DNA from: Didymella arachidicola
Taxonomy: Eukaryota > Ascomycota > Dothideomycetes > Pleosporales > Didymellaceae
Length of the DNA stretch: 64,000 bases
Assembly (NCBI GenBank): GCA_016630955.3
Contig: CM049988.1
Span: 434,001-498,000 of the forward strand
Reading direction: 5' to 3'
Shown: one piece after another, positions 20,146-31,630 of the stretch
Position numbering within the stretch: the first letter of the stretch is position 1
Layout: each line of letters starts with the position of its first letter
Notes under the pieces: generated by a model
Databases searched by the model: none
Told to the model about the DNA's origin: nothing
The model's input: the letters and a program-made list of their open reading frames with translations, nothing else
Position numbers and translations under genes: made by a program

Positions 20146-21471
20146 GTGTACAATTGCTACAGAAAAATCAGGAGTAACTTGAATGAAGAGTAAATCTGCG
20201 CGTCTGTGACTTTAGGAGTATACAGGGGCGATTATTGGAACTTGGGCAGATCTTTGGCGGGGCATGAGCGCTTCCGTGGCTTACAACTACGTGGTGGGGT
20301 AGATATCAGTCAAGTTTGCGACATCGCTTGCAACCTCATGATAAGAACAATGGCCCCGGAACGGCACTCCTTGAGTCAAGCAATTGTACCGTACGCGTTG
20401 ATGATCATGCGCAGTTAGCACACGTTTGCTGTGATGGTAGGGTTGGCAGCTTTGGTACCCGGAAAGAGCTCCCCGACCTCGGAAAGCAGCTGCTGGTTTA
20501 GGCAGCTAGGGCGCATCGGGGACATTGTTCCGCCATGGCTGCCATCTTAGTAGAGCCATCATATCGATGATGTACAACAAAATTTTGCAACCCGAACACT
20601 CGGTGGTCTGACCTGGCGTCAAGACGGTGTTTGCGGCAAAGTTGTGATGGGTATTGATCATGGGGAGTATCCGAGTAGTGCCATTGAAGCACGCAAGAAA
20701 ACTGGGGAACATTTCAGGAAGCCAATGTGCAAACCACGCAAAGACATCAAGGCTCTCAGTCAACATCGACCTGGGACATGGTGGCGTTTCTCTTCTCTTC
20801 TGGATTCTGGCGAGGGTTTTGGCTGCGTATCTCGGCATTCCGGTCTTCGTGTTGCAACTCTGAGCGTGTAAGCTGTACGAGTGGCACTTTATGACGGTCA
20901 TTGCTTCATATCTTGCTTGGCGAGAGATTCTTGCGAGCCCAAATCGCTGAAGAGGTGGTAAGAAGGTTTATGCTTCTATTTCTGAAGAAAGATGTTAGAG
21001 GCTTTCAGAGACAGATTGTGCTCGTTGTGGTTCTGCTGTCGAGATCTGGTGTAAAGTGCTCGCGTGCTTAATGCCAGGCAGTCTGAATTCCAACACAACT
21101 GTCTGGGATGGAACACCGCTTGTATCGTGGTGGTTGGCTCACCCTTTTGTGGTTCGGAATTGCAAGAGATGCATCTTCTTTCCTCGCCCGCTTTGAATGG
21201 ACGGCGCAGGATATGAAGCGGAAAACGTAGCCGTGACTCGAGACATAGCACAGCCCTCCGTAACTTTTTTCGGCTATCATAGAAACATTTGTACACAGTA
21301 TTGATCGTTGTCGAGAATTGACAGGGTAATGGACTCCCATGGCCGATCGCAGAGCTCTCATTTGGTGTTAGTCAGCGAAGCAATGACGCGCTCGATTCCC
21401 TCGGCTGAGCTAAATCTTCCCTAACAACAACCTGTCGCTCAATTGGATCCCTTCGATTCCCAAGTACCACA
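20146..21471. other. Intergenic, about 1.3 kb
   Basis: This is a shared upstream region for the aldehyde dehydrogenase (minus) and SDHAF2 (plus). CGG-rich triplets that could suit Zn2Cys6 factors lie around 20350-20485. Open frames up to 131 codons on the minus strand at 20901-20506 have no recognisable motifs and are not called. Confidence 0.4.
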
Positions 21472-22567
21472 ATGGCTTCTTCCAGGCTTGCTATGCGCTC
21501 GTCACGCGCTTTCGCTGCTATCCAGCGCACGACGCACCGCTCCTTCAGCATCTCAGCAGCTCGCAGCAACCAGTTCGAAGCTCTCAACAAGCGCACAAAT
21601 GACACCTCCGAGCAGTACCGCAAGTTCCAGATGGAGAAGAGCCTCAACCCTCACATCACCAACACCACCTCGACCATCGCGAACGAGATGCCCTCAGTCG
21701 GCAAGGACGCGCCGCCGCCCGAGCTCATCAAGAACGTCGATGAGAGCTTTACCCCCAAGGACTCTATTCCCGAGAATACACACCGCATGACCGGTGGCAC
21801 TCAGAGCAGTGAGGGCTCGGATGTCAGTGGAAAGAACGCTGAGCTTGGTGTTGGAGAGCTGGAGGGCGCCAAGTAAGCAGCATCTTGTATTTGGTAGCAA
21901 GCTAGGATACGTGCTCACTTTGTACCTTTCTTAGGTTCAAGGTTGAGCCCATTAGGCGGACGGGAGAGGATGCGAATACCATGCGTGCACGATTACTATG
22001 TCCGTCCCACTGCCCCTCCGTTACCTTTATGCCCAAACAATCCACCTCGCGAACCACCTCAGAACAACAGACTAACAGCATCCAGACCAAAGCCGTAAGC
22101 GAGGGACTCTGGAAAGTGATCTCCTCCTCAGTACCTTCGCCGATGCCAAGCTTGGCACAATGTCTCCCCAGCTTCTTCAGCAGTACGATCTTTTCCTTGA
22201 CGAGAACGACTGGGACATCTATTACTGGGCCACCCAGGAGCCCACACCTACCTCCCACGAGACCGCTGAGGGCGGCCACGACAACCTCGCTACACAGAAT
22301 GCTCAGGGCAAGGATATGGAACCCAAGGATGAACAGAAGCGTGAGCCTGCGACCGGCGAATGGGCCCAAACTGTTGGAACATTCAAGCCTGCGTACAGGC
22401 CTGTGCCGCAGAGGTGGAAGGGTAGCGAGATTTTGTCCCTGTTGAGGCGTCACGTTAAGGAGAGGAGCGCTGGTGGTGTCACTGATACAAATGGCGAGGC
22501 AAAGGAGTCGGAGGGCAAGGGTTTGGGCATGATGCCCCCTATCCGTAACTTCGACCAAGCGGCTTAG
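21472..22567 (+). CDS. SDH5: Succinate dehydrogenase assembly factor 2, mitochondrial, three exons, 315 aa
   Basis: SDHAF2/Sdh5 promotes covalent FAD attachment to the succinate dehydrogenase flavoprotein in the mitochondrial matrix. Exons are 21472-21872, 21935-21999 and 22086-22567. Intron 1 (62 nt) is GTAAGC to TTAG; intron 2 (86 nt) has an unusual GTCCGT donor. The joints restore the family core RARLLYQSRKRGTLESDLLL, then LSTFADA, YDLFLDENDWDIYYWAT and later GTFKPAYRPVPQRW. The first 30 residues (many Arg, Ser and Ala, no acidic residues) look like a mitochondrial presequence. The protein is about twice the yeast length, because of an N-terminal linker and a Gly/Glu-rich C-terminal extension, as in other filamentous fungi. 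Confidence 0.92.
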
Positions 22568-24435
22568 GGTCATCTTGCCAGCTCTTTGTAAGTCTATGTA
22601 TTACGCCTGTATATAATGCTGATAAACGCATCACTCTTCGACTGTTAGACTGGAAGCACCAGATCTACGCATTGACCAAACCGACCAGATCGCCATTGAT
22701 TTTCTCGAAGCAGTTGATAACTGGCAGCAGTAACTAAGTCCGAGTCTCGGTACACGTACATCACGTACTCTTCAAGTATGATTTATCATCTTATTTTCTC
22801 AAGGAAATGATTCATGCTGCTCGCACTTGACGATTAGACACCAAATCACCTTCTTGTTGACAGCATGCATCCTGCCATAGGGTCTGAAAAGGTCCGGCTA
22901 GCGGCTGTACGTTCTCCCACAGCCTTTAGGAAACTCGCTCGAGCTACCCAACACCCTCTCTGCTGCTACGGTGACCGTCTGCGGAAGCCGTGAGGGCACA
23001 AGGTCATGAATCGGCGCACTAGCCCTTGACATCAGCGCATCGAAAGACAGCTCCGCCGGCTTTGTTCAACATTCAAAACAAGTGGTCTATGAAGCGCGCA
23101 TGCACAGGCTGTGTAGCCCTTTGCTAATCATGCCCCGTCTCTCAGTGAAGCATTTCACGAGCTGACATTCTGTTTGGGGTCATGCCCGAAGGAGAAGCGC
23201 GATGACTTGGCGCTGCGAAGCTGCGAAGAAGATCTGCAAGAGCCCCGCTGCCGTTTCAGGTACTTCGAAGCTGGGGGCCTGTTGGCCTTGGGAAGTTGGG
23301 AACCCTGACTTAGTCGTGAAAGAGCAGTTGGCATCCTATGCAAAGAAAATCTCATATGAAAACGAACAGAACAGTTCTAAGCTTTCTACCTGCAGCTTGT
23401 TGGCTGGTCACTGCACACGTCTACGCAAGTACAGACTGACCCGTATCGGCCTGATTCAGGAAAGAGAAGAAGTAAACTGCGGTGGACTGCCAAGTGATGC
23501 CCGCGACATTTAGCTTCTCATGGCGCACCGGTGATGCTGCACCTGTCTCACCAGTCACTAAACGCTTCAGGTAGTTATACCCCTGCGCACTTTGTGTCAT
23601 CAGCCTACTGCACGTCCGGTACCAATCGGGTTTGCTAGAGCATTACACTGTAGGCGCATCCACCTAGCCTCTGATCTGGACCTCATCACGCTCGCAGCTA
23701 CCCTCAAATGTCGAACGTCCACGAAATGACTAGATGTCGGGCGAGGGATCCGAGCTCTAAAGTCATGCAGGGAAAGTCTTCATGAAATATTCCTAACTTA
23801 AGAGCACACTGCATAGCATTCATCAAGCCAAAACCAAAAGCTTGCAATCGCTAACACATCACCATTGTACGTCTGTATTGACAGTTGAACTTGCATCCTC
23901 GCGGCTAGTCTACACGAACCTACATCATCTGTATCGCACGCTCAGCGCCTGAACTCAGGCAATGTGCTGTGCGCTACTTCGTTCTGCCATGTCCTAATCC
24001 TATACATGACTTGCGACTCGTGTTTCAAGATCTTCCAGGCTAAAGAAGTTGTAACCACACTTAGCTTGTGAATTGGATCTACCAGTACATTGCATACCCA
24101 TTAGCTCAGAGCTGATGGAACAAATTCTCCACAGAAACGCAAAGCGGAAGAACCACCGATGCACGCTGTGCGGCTAGATCATGACCCCAACTTCAAGAAG
24201 CCCGCGCACTTCGAGTTCAAAGTCGAAAAGCGAATGGATATCGGCCATAACGTCATTGTATCGTACCTCATATCTTCCGTGAAACATCGCTCTGACCTTA
24301 TTCTTTCGCTCCAGATAGTATCCAACTCAGAAGACACAACAGCACATCAACACATGTCTGCTCTAGTGGGGTGCGTAAGAATTACTCGCTCTGTAGTTTG
24401 TATGATGCGGACTGCTGTTTCTGGTCGACCTTCAG
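22568..24435. other. Gene-poor intergenic region, about 1.9 kb
   Basis: No intact gene was recognised. Frames at 23202-23513 and 24159-24476 lack motifs, and the latter overlaps the C2H2 pseudogene on the other strand. Confidence 0.4.
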
Positions 24436-25500
24436 TCAAATGTGGCGCCTTCGCTTGGAACAAGCCTGATCGCTAATCCTCTTATGTATCTTTTGCACAT
24501 GATCCATCATCTTATCCTTCCGGGGAAAAGACTTGCCCCCCGATCCCTTCGCTTCGAGGACAGCCCTGTTCAGGACACCAGAATATTGGACCTTGATGGG
24601 CGTGTCGTCCATCGTAGTGTCGTGTGAAGTCAAGCAGGCGTCCAAATGTACCCTCGCAGCTCGCGAAACGACATCTGTATTGCATCTGATCACTTCCTAC
24701 GCGGCGTTCGATGGAATAGATGGTCTCAAAATCCAACGGTAACTCTGATGCTAGTATTGGCACGGGCCTAGATGCATCCTCAATGACTGGAGCCTGTGGT
24801 AGACATTCGCGTACTGCCGTCGTAGGCCTTGGACTGTTCTTGTTGACACGTGCTTGACGTCTCAAAGAAGTGATAGGGGGTTATAGATCAAGCTTCTCGA
24901 TGTCGATATCGCAGTCATACAATAGTGGAATTGGCGAAGTGAGCCGAGGAGAGTCATTCTCGTAAATTGTTGGGCCAAAATCTACGTGAGATACCATATC
25001 TTCTGATCGAAGGAATATGTCTGTGATCGTCGGGGGTGCTGGAACTGGTGCGATTGCTGTGTGATATCCCTACAGATATAAGGGATCATTCGCGATGCTG
25101 TCATCTGAAGCGAATGACCAGCGAGCTAGCGTACTGTTAGTCTTAATCTGAGACATCGCCGGATACGTGTACATACTATCGTTCACCCAATCTGCAGTGG
25201 ATTCCGACGATTCAGAGTTTCCATCCCACAGGGTCCCGTCGTGAATGTAGTCCATGCTGCGGCTTGGAATAGGTGTGACCATTTCTGGTTTACTTGACTC
25301 TGACAAGATGGGGTCGACAGTCGCTTTTTCTCTTTCGAATGGTTATGAGCCTCAACTTGCCCTTCGCTGGTCCATATCCAGCAAAGCGAGTTTCGGTGGC
25401 TGTTTTGCAGACGACCTGCTTGTGGTGCTGATGAGAAGCACTTGTGGCTGAGATCGTTTTGACTGTGCTGGATTGGTCAAGCATGCTCGCTAGTACTGAA
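24436..25500 (-). pseudogene. Decayed C2H2 zinc-finger protein gene
   Basis: One minus-strand reading frame can be followed from about 25490 to 24530 through four stops: TGA 25354-25352, TAA 25345-25343, TAG 25072-25070 and TAA 24883-24881. Each is what CGA, CAA or CAG would become by one C-to-T change, and protein-like sequence continues directly after each one. The C-terminal part is a zinc-finger block (YRCRFASCEGTF, then LLDFTRHYDGRH, IFWCPEQGCPRSEG) that shifts by one frame at a run of six G near 24535 before ending in DHVQKIHKR. The same block, in the same order, occurs intact in the gene at 45869-46599 (CRFRGCE, FADFLRHYKGNH, LFWCPNRECTRSQ, DEHVRNVH), so this is a decayed paralogue. 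The true start is not clear. Confidence 0.78.
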
Positions 25501-25644
25501 CGCGTGCGCTGCTCTACGATGTTTCGGCTGCGCCTGATCGGTGTTGAGGCTGAGTAGGCGGCCCTGCACTGTTACTGGTTGCTTGTTTTCAGACTCGAGG
25601 CTGCCTACCTGATTATATCCTCAAGGTAAGTAACAACAAATATC

Positions 25645-26365
25645 ATGCGTCTGAGCATCTTCGCAGTTTTGCTGGTCGCCAGCTTAGCTTCCGTTGCCCT
25701 CCACGAGCACCCTGCTTAGGTTTCCTCTCTGGTGCGAGAGGGACCTCCTGTGGCGCAAAAGGTCGCCATATTGTCAACAGCTCCATAGATGACCACCAGT
25801 AACCCCGAGTCTGCCAGGTTGTCAGGCGCGATCACAGCCTACACAACTAAGTCAATGGAGGCCCTATGAAATGCAGAACGTCAAAATGTTTAGCTGCTGT
25901 CAGAGCGAACAGGAGCTCCCACGTCGTCGGGTGAAGTGGACCCGGGTCGGAGCACACCAGCCCGAAGAGGGACGATCCGAGACCGAGCTCGAGTGCGAGA
26001 AGGAATCAACCCTGACACTTGTCAAACCGGGGCCTATGGATCTACATGAAGCACGCAATCAGACCAGGGGCTTCTTTACCGGCAGACTGGGCCTGTCGCG
26101 ATGGACAAAGACCCTGCGGCACTGTCCGCAGTCCACAACGGGCGTCAGACAAGGTCGACGGCATGCTCGTGCACATTCCGCCCGAGCAGGCATGCTCCTT
26201 TTGTCAATGACAGATCAACGGAAACCCTGCATTCGTGCACAGTGGCGCCGTCGATCCAGCAGCCTTGTCTCACGTGGCGTGAACGACGGAAGGGGTACTG
26301 GCTTTTTACTCAACTGTCAATCAGGCACATGGCTGTGTATCAATTCATTCATTAGTGCTGGCTAG
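25645..26365 (+). pseudogene. Decayed secreted-protein gene with signal peptide
   Basis: ATG 25645 opens a textbook signal peptide (MRLSIFAVLLVASLASVA), then a stop TAG at 25717-25719 after HEHPA. Downstream frames hold a coherent, Cys-containing polypeptide in pieces: NPDTCQTGAYGST, then in another frame HAIRPGASLPADWACRDGQR, RPCGTVRSPQ, GMLVHIPPEQACSFC, a TGA, QINGNPAFVHSGAVDPAALS, another TGA, and GVLAFYSTVNQAHGC. This looks like a small secreted protein broken by stops of the CAG/CGA-to-TAG/TGA type and by at least one frameshift. I do not recognise the family. It lies head-to-head with the C2H2 pseudogene, about 150 bases apart. Alternative: an unusual multi-intron gene, which I consider less likely. 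Confidence 0.5.
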
Positions 26366-26375
26366 TTCGACATGC

Positions 26376-27896
26376 TTACTTCAATGACCAGACACCGTTC
26401 TCCTCGATGATCTCGATGGGACGATTCTCGTCCAGCGATCTCCGCCCAGCTTCGAGGATGGCAGTTGTAGCGATAGTGTTTTTGAGTGTGGGCAGTGGGC
26501 GCGCATCGAGTTGATCAAGCGTGACCTTGCCCTCGTTGAGTAGGTTTACAGCATCGATGAACTTCTCGAACGAGATGTAACCGTACCCGATTTGACCCGC
26601 GAAGTTGCCCTCCTCGTCAGGCGCATACTTCATGTAGAAGCTGGGTCTTTATTAGCACGCCTTGTTCATGCGAACGGGGGTCGGAAAACTTACGGGTTGT
26701 ACCAAAGAAGACCGGTCTCGTCGTCGGTAACATCGTAACCACGCTTGGCCTGGTTGACGCGGATCTCTCCAGAGGAGGACATGTAGTGGAAGTACTGATT
26801 CGAGTGAACGCCAGCCTTCTGTGGTGCTGCCCAACCAGCTGTGTAGACACCTGTCGCGCGCTTGCTGGGGTCGTCCTTTTTCACCCAGTCGGTGAGAAGT
26901 GTGATTGTGTCCTCAGTGGCAGGGTCACAGCCAAGAGTCGTCGCAATACCCTTTGCTGCGCTCCCCATAACACGGACTGGCTTGTAATCAGGAACCATCG
27001 ACTCGTTTATGTCGATGTGATGAGAGTTGAGATAGTACGAGATGTCGCTGTCCTTGCCGGCCCAGGCCTTGAAGGTCTCGAGTTGGCTCTTCGGCTGGCT
27101 CATGTAAGAGTAGAAGTAGTTGAAGTCGCCAAGCTTCTGAGCCCTGAATCGTGCGTCCGCATAGGCAGGATCGTATCGCTTGTGGTGCTCGATGTAAACA
27201 AAGACGTTGTGCTCTTTGGCCTTCTGCAGCAGCTCCTGGTGGTGCTCAAGCAGCTTGACAGCTGGCTTTGTGATCAAGACGTGGATACCGCGCTCGATAG
27301 CGTACAGAGCGATGGGGTAATGAGTCGTGTCAGGTGTGAAAATGGTAACTTCCTCTAGTTAGTCACTCCGTCGCGAACGCATCATTCTCTCAACTCACTG
27401 GCACTGCCCTTAGGAAGGGCGTCAATTGCGGTTTTGTACGCATCCGGATCGGTCTTCCCCTCCTTCGGAAATTCATCGAACGAAACATCGAGGCCGTTGT
27501 ATGCCTCGGAGATGTTCTTCTGGAGGTGCTCACCTGGCAAATATCAGGAAAAGAGCAGCTTTGTCTATTCAAGGGAATTGACTCACGAATGGCAGGGAAT
27601 TTGCCGCCAGAGACACCGACCATGGACAGATCTCCAACCTTGCCGCGCCTTCGCAGGTCGAAAAGGGTCAATCCTACCACACCGACCTTCTTGTCAGACT
27701 TGGACGCTCCGCCACCAACAAAACCGGTCGTGTACTCTCCAGTACCAACCTGCGCAGCTTGTCAGCTTCTGATTTAGTTCGTGCAGCAATTACGAGCTGT
27801 CAACACAAGGCTCGACAGTTCTCCAGCTCTCAGATGCTGTTTGCAGGCGCTGGGCAGTGTGGGGTAACATACCATCAAGACCGCTGGTGGTGCCAT
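26376..27896 (-). CDS. Gfo/Idh/MocA-family oxidoreductase, five exons, 415 aa
   Basis: NAD(P)-dependent dehydrogenase family acting mainly on sugars, inositols and sugar acids. Exons are 27896-27873, 27749-27587, 27533-27399, 27354-26694 and 26640-26376; all joints keep the frame and have GT...AG ends. Exon 1 encodes only MAPPAVLM, and the spliced N-terminus gives LMVGTGEYTTGFVGGG as the Rossmann glycine region. Characteristic features are the beta-strand TIFTPDTTHYPIAL, ERGIHVLITKPA (the EKP-like catalytic Lys motif, here TKP), and YIEHHKRYDPAY in the second domain. The gene is divergent from a second DHDPS-family aldolase across 1,005 bp, suggesting a shared sugar-acid route. No signal peptide. 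Substrate unknown. Confidence 0.88.
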
Positions 27897-28901
27897 ATTG
27901 CTGGTGATGATTTACTGTTTCTTGGGTGGTAAAGATCGATTGGGTCTCACTCCAGCTTCTTACAAAGTTTTGAGAAGAGGGAAGGTCTGGTGAGGCAGTT
28001 TCTGGGGAAGGTTCCCAGGCAATGCATAGTAGCTTGTCGGCTTCGTCGGCGTTTGAACGGAATAATTTAACCATCTCTTAGCATGATCCATTGCATGGAG
28101 GGGCACGAGGGGCTTGTTGGACGGCTGACAGATATGCATCATTTTGCCGTTTCCCGCGGCCGGCATGACGTTTCACTGGTCCATGGAGTGGTAGCGGCGC
28201 GCATCGTGTGGTAATGGTGGCTCCAGGAAGCTTGTCGGCGCGGGGATAGCCACCATCTCGATCGCCAGCGCGTCTGGTGCGTTCAAGGTCGCGTCGAGTG
28301 CTCTGTGAACATGCTACTGTGACATGCGGAAGTTTACATGCTCCTCGTGTTTACACAATGACGCCAATGCTCTTCCCCAGGCCAAGAGATTTGGGAAGTC
28401 GCGCATGATGCACCCCACGCGAACAATCACGCTATCATTGGTGGAGAAATGGTCAGATTTCCTCCGGGCTCCGAATTTTGAAGGCCTCCCACGCTGAGCC
28501 ACCGTCTAGAACCCTGCCACAACCAGAAATGCTTCCACTCAAAAGGCGTCAATTTAGTCACCCCACAAGGAATGGTCCCGCATTTCGCGCAGATGTCGCC
28601 CGAAACCGCCAGGCGGCCCCAGATTCGGCACACCATTCGCTCTTGCTGCTGCCATCCCCATTGTATCGGCCTGTCTAGCCAATGAAACGCTTGCATTCGA
28701 TGAGACGTTGACTTACTTAGAACAGTTGAGAAGCGTGACATAAGGTGGGATGGTCTCTATGCTCTACCGGGCTACTTCCGCCGACCTTCTCGCTGATATA
28801 TTAATGCTGACCGAGCCCAAACGTCTTCTTCGAAATTGAATCTCCTCCTCCATTTGAGCTACACATCCCTCAAACACACGAGTACATACAGCCTCATCAT
28901 C
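27897..28901. promoter_or_regulatory. Divergent promoter between Gfo/Idh oxidoreductase and aldolase genes
   Basis: A shared 1-kb upstream region. One GGCTAG (XlnR-type GGCTAR) site is present on the minus strand at 28675-28680; a single copy is expected by chance at about this length, so it is weak evidence. No other element was recognised. Confidence 0.4.
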
Positions 28902-29876
28902 ATGTCTGCTAACGGAAATGGCGTCAAGAAGGAGCGCACACCTCTGCGTGCTGGTGTCTACTCTCCCACAATGACCTTTTTCGACCCTGAAACAGAAGAG
29001 CTCGATGTGCCCACAATCAAGAAGCACGCCGTCCGCCTCGCTGAGGCTGGCCTGGTTGGTCTTGTCACAATGGGATCCAATGGCGAAGCTGTTCATCTCT
29101 CCCGCGCAGAGAAGCACACGGTCACGCGAGCAACACGTGAGGCTCTTGACGAGGCCGGTTACAAGGACGTCCCAGTCATCGTTGGTGCTTCAGAGCACGG
29201 CATCAAACTTACCGTTGAACTCGCTAAGGAAGCCGAGGCAGCTGGTGGTGAATACATCTTGACAGTACCTCCTTCTTACTACCGCTACGCCATCGACGAG
29301 GAGGCCATCGAGGAGTACTTCACAAAGGTTGCCGACGCCTCGCCTCTGCCCATCATCATCTACAACTACCCTGGCGCCGTCTCCGGAATCGACATCGACT
29401 CTGACCTCCTGATCAAGCTTGGCAAGCACCCCAACATTGTCGGCACAAAATTCACCTGTGGCAACACAGGAAAGCTTACTCGGGTGGCCCATGCCCTCGA
29501 CGCTGTTTCCACCAAGAGCACGGGAAGCGGTTATATGGCACTTGGCGGTATTGCCGACTTTACAGCACAGACAGCCGCAGTTGGCGGATCTGGTATCATT
29601 GCTGGTGGCGCCAATGTCATCCCTAAGACTTGTGTCAGGGTCTGGAACTTGTGCACAGAGGGCAAGCTTGAGGAAGCCTTCGAGCTCCAGAAGAAGCTCA
29701 GTAAAGGCGACTGGGTTTTGACAAAGGCTGCCATTCCCGGTACCAAGTCCGCAATCCAGAGCTACTTTGGCTACGGCGGATACCCCAGGAAGCCGCTGAA
29801 GAGACTTTCGAAGGAGAGGACCCAGGCCGTCGCCGACGGCATCAAGGAGATTATGGAGATTGAGAACAGCCTGTAA
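28902..29876 (+). CDS. DHDPS/NAL-family aldolase, single exon, 324 aa
   Basis: The second member of the dihydrodipicolinate synthase superfamily in the window. The frame is open to an upstream TTG, but the first ATG (28902, CATCATGTCT) gives MSANGNGVKKERTPL, as expected. Visible motifs are the GSNGEAVHL pyruvate-carboxylate loop, the IIYNYPGAVSG tyrosine motif and the Schiff-base lysine in GTKFTCGN. This arrangement fits fungal 4-hydroxy-2-oxoglutarate / 2-keto-3-deoxy acid aldolases, which release pyruvate or glyoxylate. The lysine-biosynthetic role is excluded in fungi, which use the aminoadipate route. It is not a recent duplicate of the 11-kb aldolase: the motifs differ and there is no intron. 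Divergent from the Gfo/Idh oxidoreductase. Confidence 0.92.
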   Translation: MSANGNGVKKERTPLRAGVYSPTMTFFDPETEELDVPTIKKHAVRLAEAGLVGLVTMGSNGEAVHLSRAEKHTVTRATREALDEAGYKDVPVIVGASEHGIKLTVELAKEAEAAGGEYILTVPPSYYRYAIDEEAIEEYFTKVADASPLPIIIYNYPGAVSGIDIDSDLLIKLGKHPNIVGTKFTCGNTGKLTRVAHALDAVSTKSTGSGYMALGGIADFTAQTAAVGGSGIIAGGANVIPKTCVRVWNLCTEGKLEEAFELQKKLSKGDWVLTKAAIPGTKSAIQSYFGYGGYPRKPLKRLSKERTQAVADGIKEIMEIENSL

Positions 29877-31630
29877 GTAGGGGTGTCAGACACCAGCAAC
29901 TGGGCAGCTCAAAATATTGTCACGCATTTACGACGTTCATCATGTACATAGTCAACCAATGGCGAAAGCTGATTCATAAACCCTGGGATTTCGGCTATCA
30001 GCCTCGGTGCTGCACATTAACCATTTGGAGCCCTCAAATCACGTGGGACGACCGCCTTAGAGGATTTAATGATATACTATAAGTCATGGCAGCACTGATT
30101 TGATGTCGTAGGTGGAATAATCAAAAGGTGAGTTTATTATGAAGTTCCAGTACTGTTGATCCTAGTGCTGACCCGATGGCCAGGCGCAGTGAGCTGCAAC
30201 ACCACTAAAGTCCTGCTCGTGGCTTCACGAGTCGTGTGCGGAGACTTGGAATCACTGTTCTGTATCCAGACATCTCTACGACCGCACGGTTTCCTCGAGC
30301 AACGCCTGCAAAGTGCACTTAATCCTCTCCCAGCGCGAGACGCCATATGCAGTCACAGCTTTGCGTATCCTCCTCCACATTCCGAGTCCTGTGAATCGGG
30401 TTCCGTCGCATTCGGTCCTGATGGCAAGGCTCCAGCGCTCGAACTCGATGATGGTATTGTCTCAACAGGTGTGAAGTCATCCTGTCGCTTTTGTGCGGAA
30501 GGCACTCCATACTTACCTCATGACAAGCTAGAGCGGCGTACGTGCTATAGTGGATGTTCTTTGAGCACTCTACATGAGCCATGTGTGGTGTGTCCGTCTT
30601 ACCGGGAAGGCGTGATGCCGAGGGCTGCAGGCGCTGACTTGTGTTTCCAGGCCAATTGGAGCTTCAGAACCTCTTGGGCGCCGCATGGCTTCTTTGATCT
30701 TTTCGAGTCTCAGATTGAGCAGAAGTGCGCATAGGGACAGTCTGCGCTCGATGTCATGGAGCCGCATCTCAGCCAGGGAAAGTGGGTGTGGTGAGCGGGT
30801 CGCGGTCCCAGTATTGCCGACATTGCGTTGCTGGCGTACACGCAACATGCAAAGGTTTTCGGCTTCAAAGTCGGAGAGATTTTGAAGATGTAGTGGCGAC
30901 AAGTGGAGAGCACAAAGGGGTGGGTCAGAATTGCAAAGGACCCAACTGGGAAGAGCCCGTTGTGATGACTCGCGACGACGTTCACAGCGATATCCATGCA
31001 TCGCTTGTGGCACGGATATCGCTTGTGAGGTATTCGCCGTGATCGCTGACTCCTGCGACTGTCTGATCGTCATGTATAATCAGTGGAGATGGGTGATGGT
31101 CTGTCAGCGGAGTCTGAAACACATCTCGCTCACACGCTCCACATCGATTTGATGCTTCTGCCGCTCCCGTGCTGTTCCTTCCGTGTAGACTATCCGTCAA
31201 CATCATCCGTTTCCGTGCCGTTGCAAAGTTCGTGCCTTCACAACTATTTGATTAAAAGCGACTCCTGAAACTGTGTTAATTGCAAGCTGCGCTGTTTGTG
31301 TCACAGAAGCCCTAGGTGTATCGTACGACTGCGAGACTAGTTCTAGACTCTCGAGGCTTCCAATGTCTGTTGCGGACGTAAGCATCCACTACTGAAATGG
31401 AAACCCGAGTTCGAAGGTATGATGTTTGCCTCCTAATAGAGGTAATCAAGTGGTATCATTGCGTTACTCGCTCCCTACGGAATCCCTCGTCGAATTGGTA
31501 TCAGCGCTGTTCTCATCAATCGTTCGGCTGTTCGCAAAATTGCATTGCGTCGCTCTTGTGTATGCAAATCGTCATCGTATCCTACACCCCTGCACGCCTC
31601 CTCTCGCTTACAGCACCCGAGCTGCCGGGC
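29877..31630. other. Intergenic, about 1.75 kb, no recognised gene
   Basis: Several overlapping open frames exist. The longest with an ATG is 31073-30570 on the minus strand (167 codons), with a helical, charged middle (LRLEKIKEAMRR) but no family motif. The plus-strand frame at 30156-30734 starts at TTG. Neither was called. Confidence 0.35.

Noticed and set aside
28836..28901. Extended N-terminus of the second aldolase
   Set aside because: It begins at TTG and runs through typical 5' UTR sequence. ATG 28902 gives the family start.
30156..31073. Open frames of 192 (plus) and 167 (minus) codons
   Set aside because: The plus frame starts at TTG and neither has a family motif, signal peptide or intron support. 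Left as intergenic.
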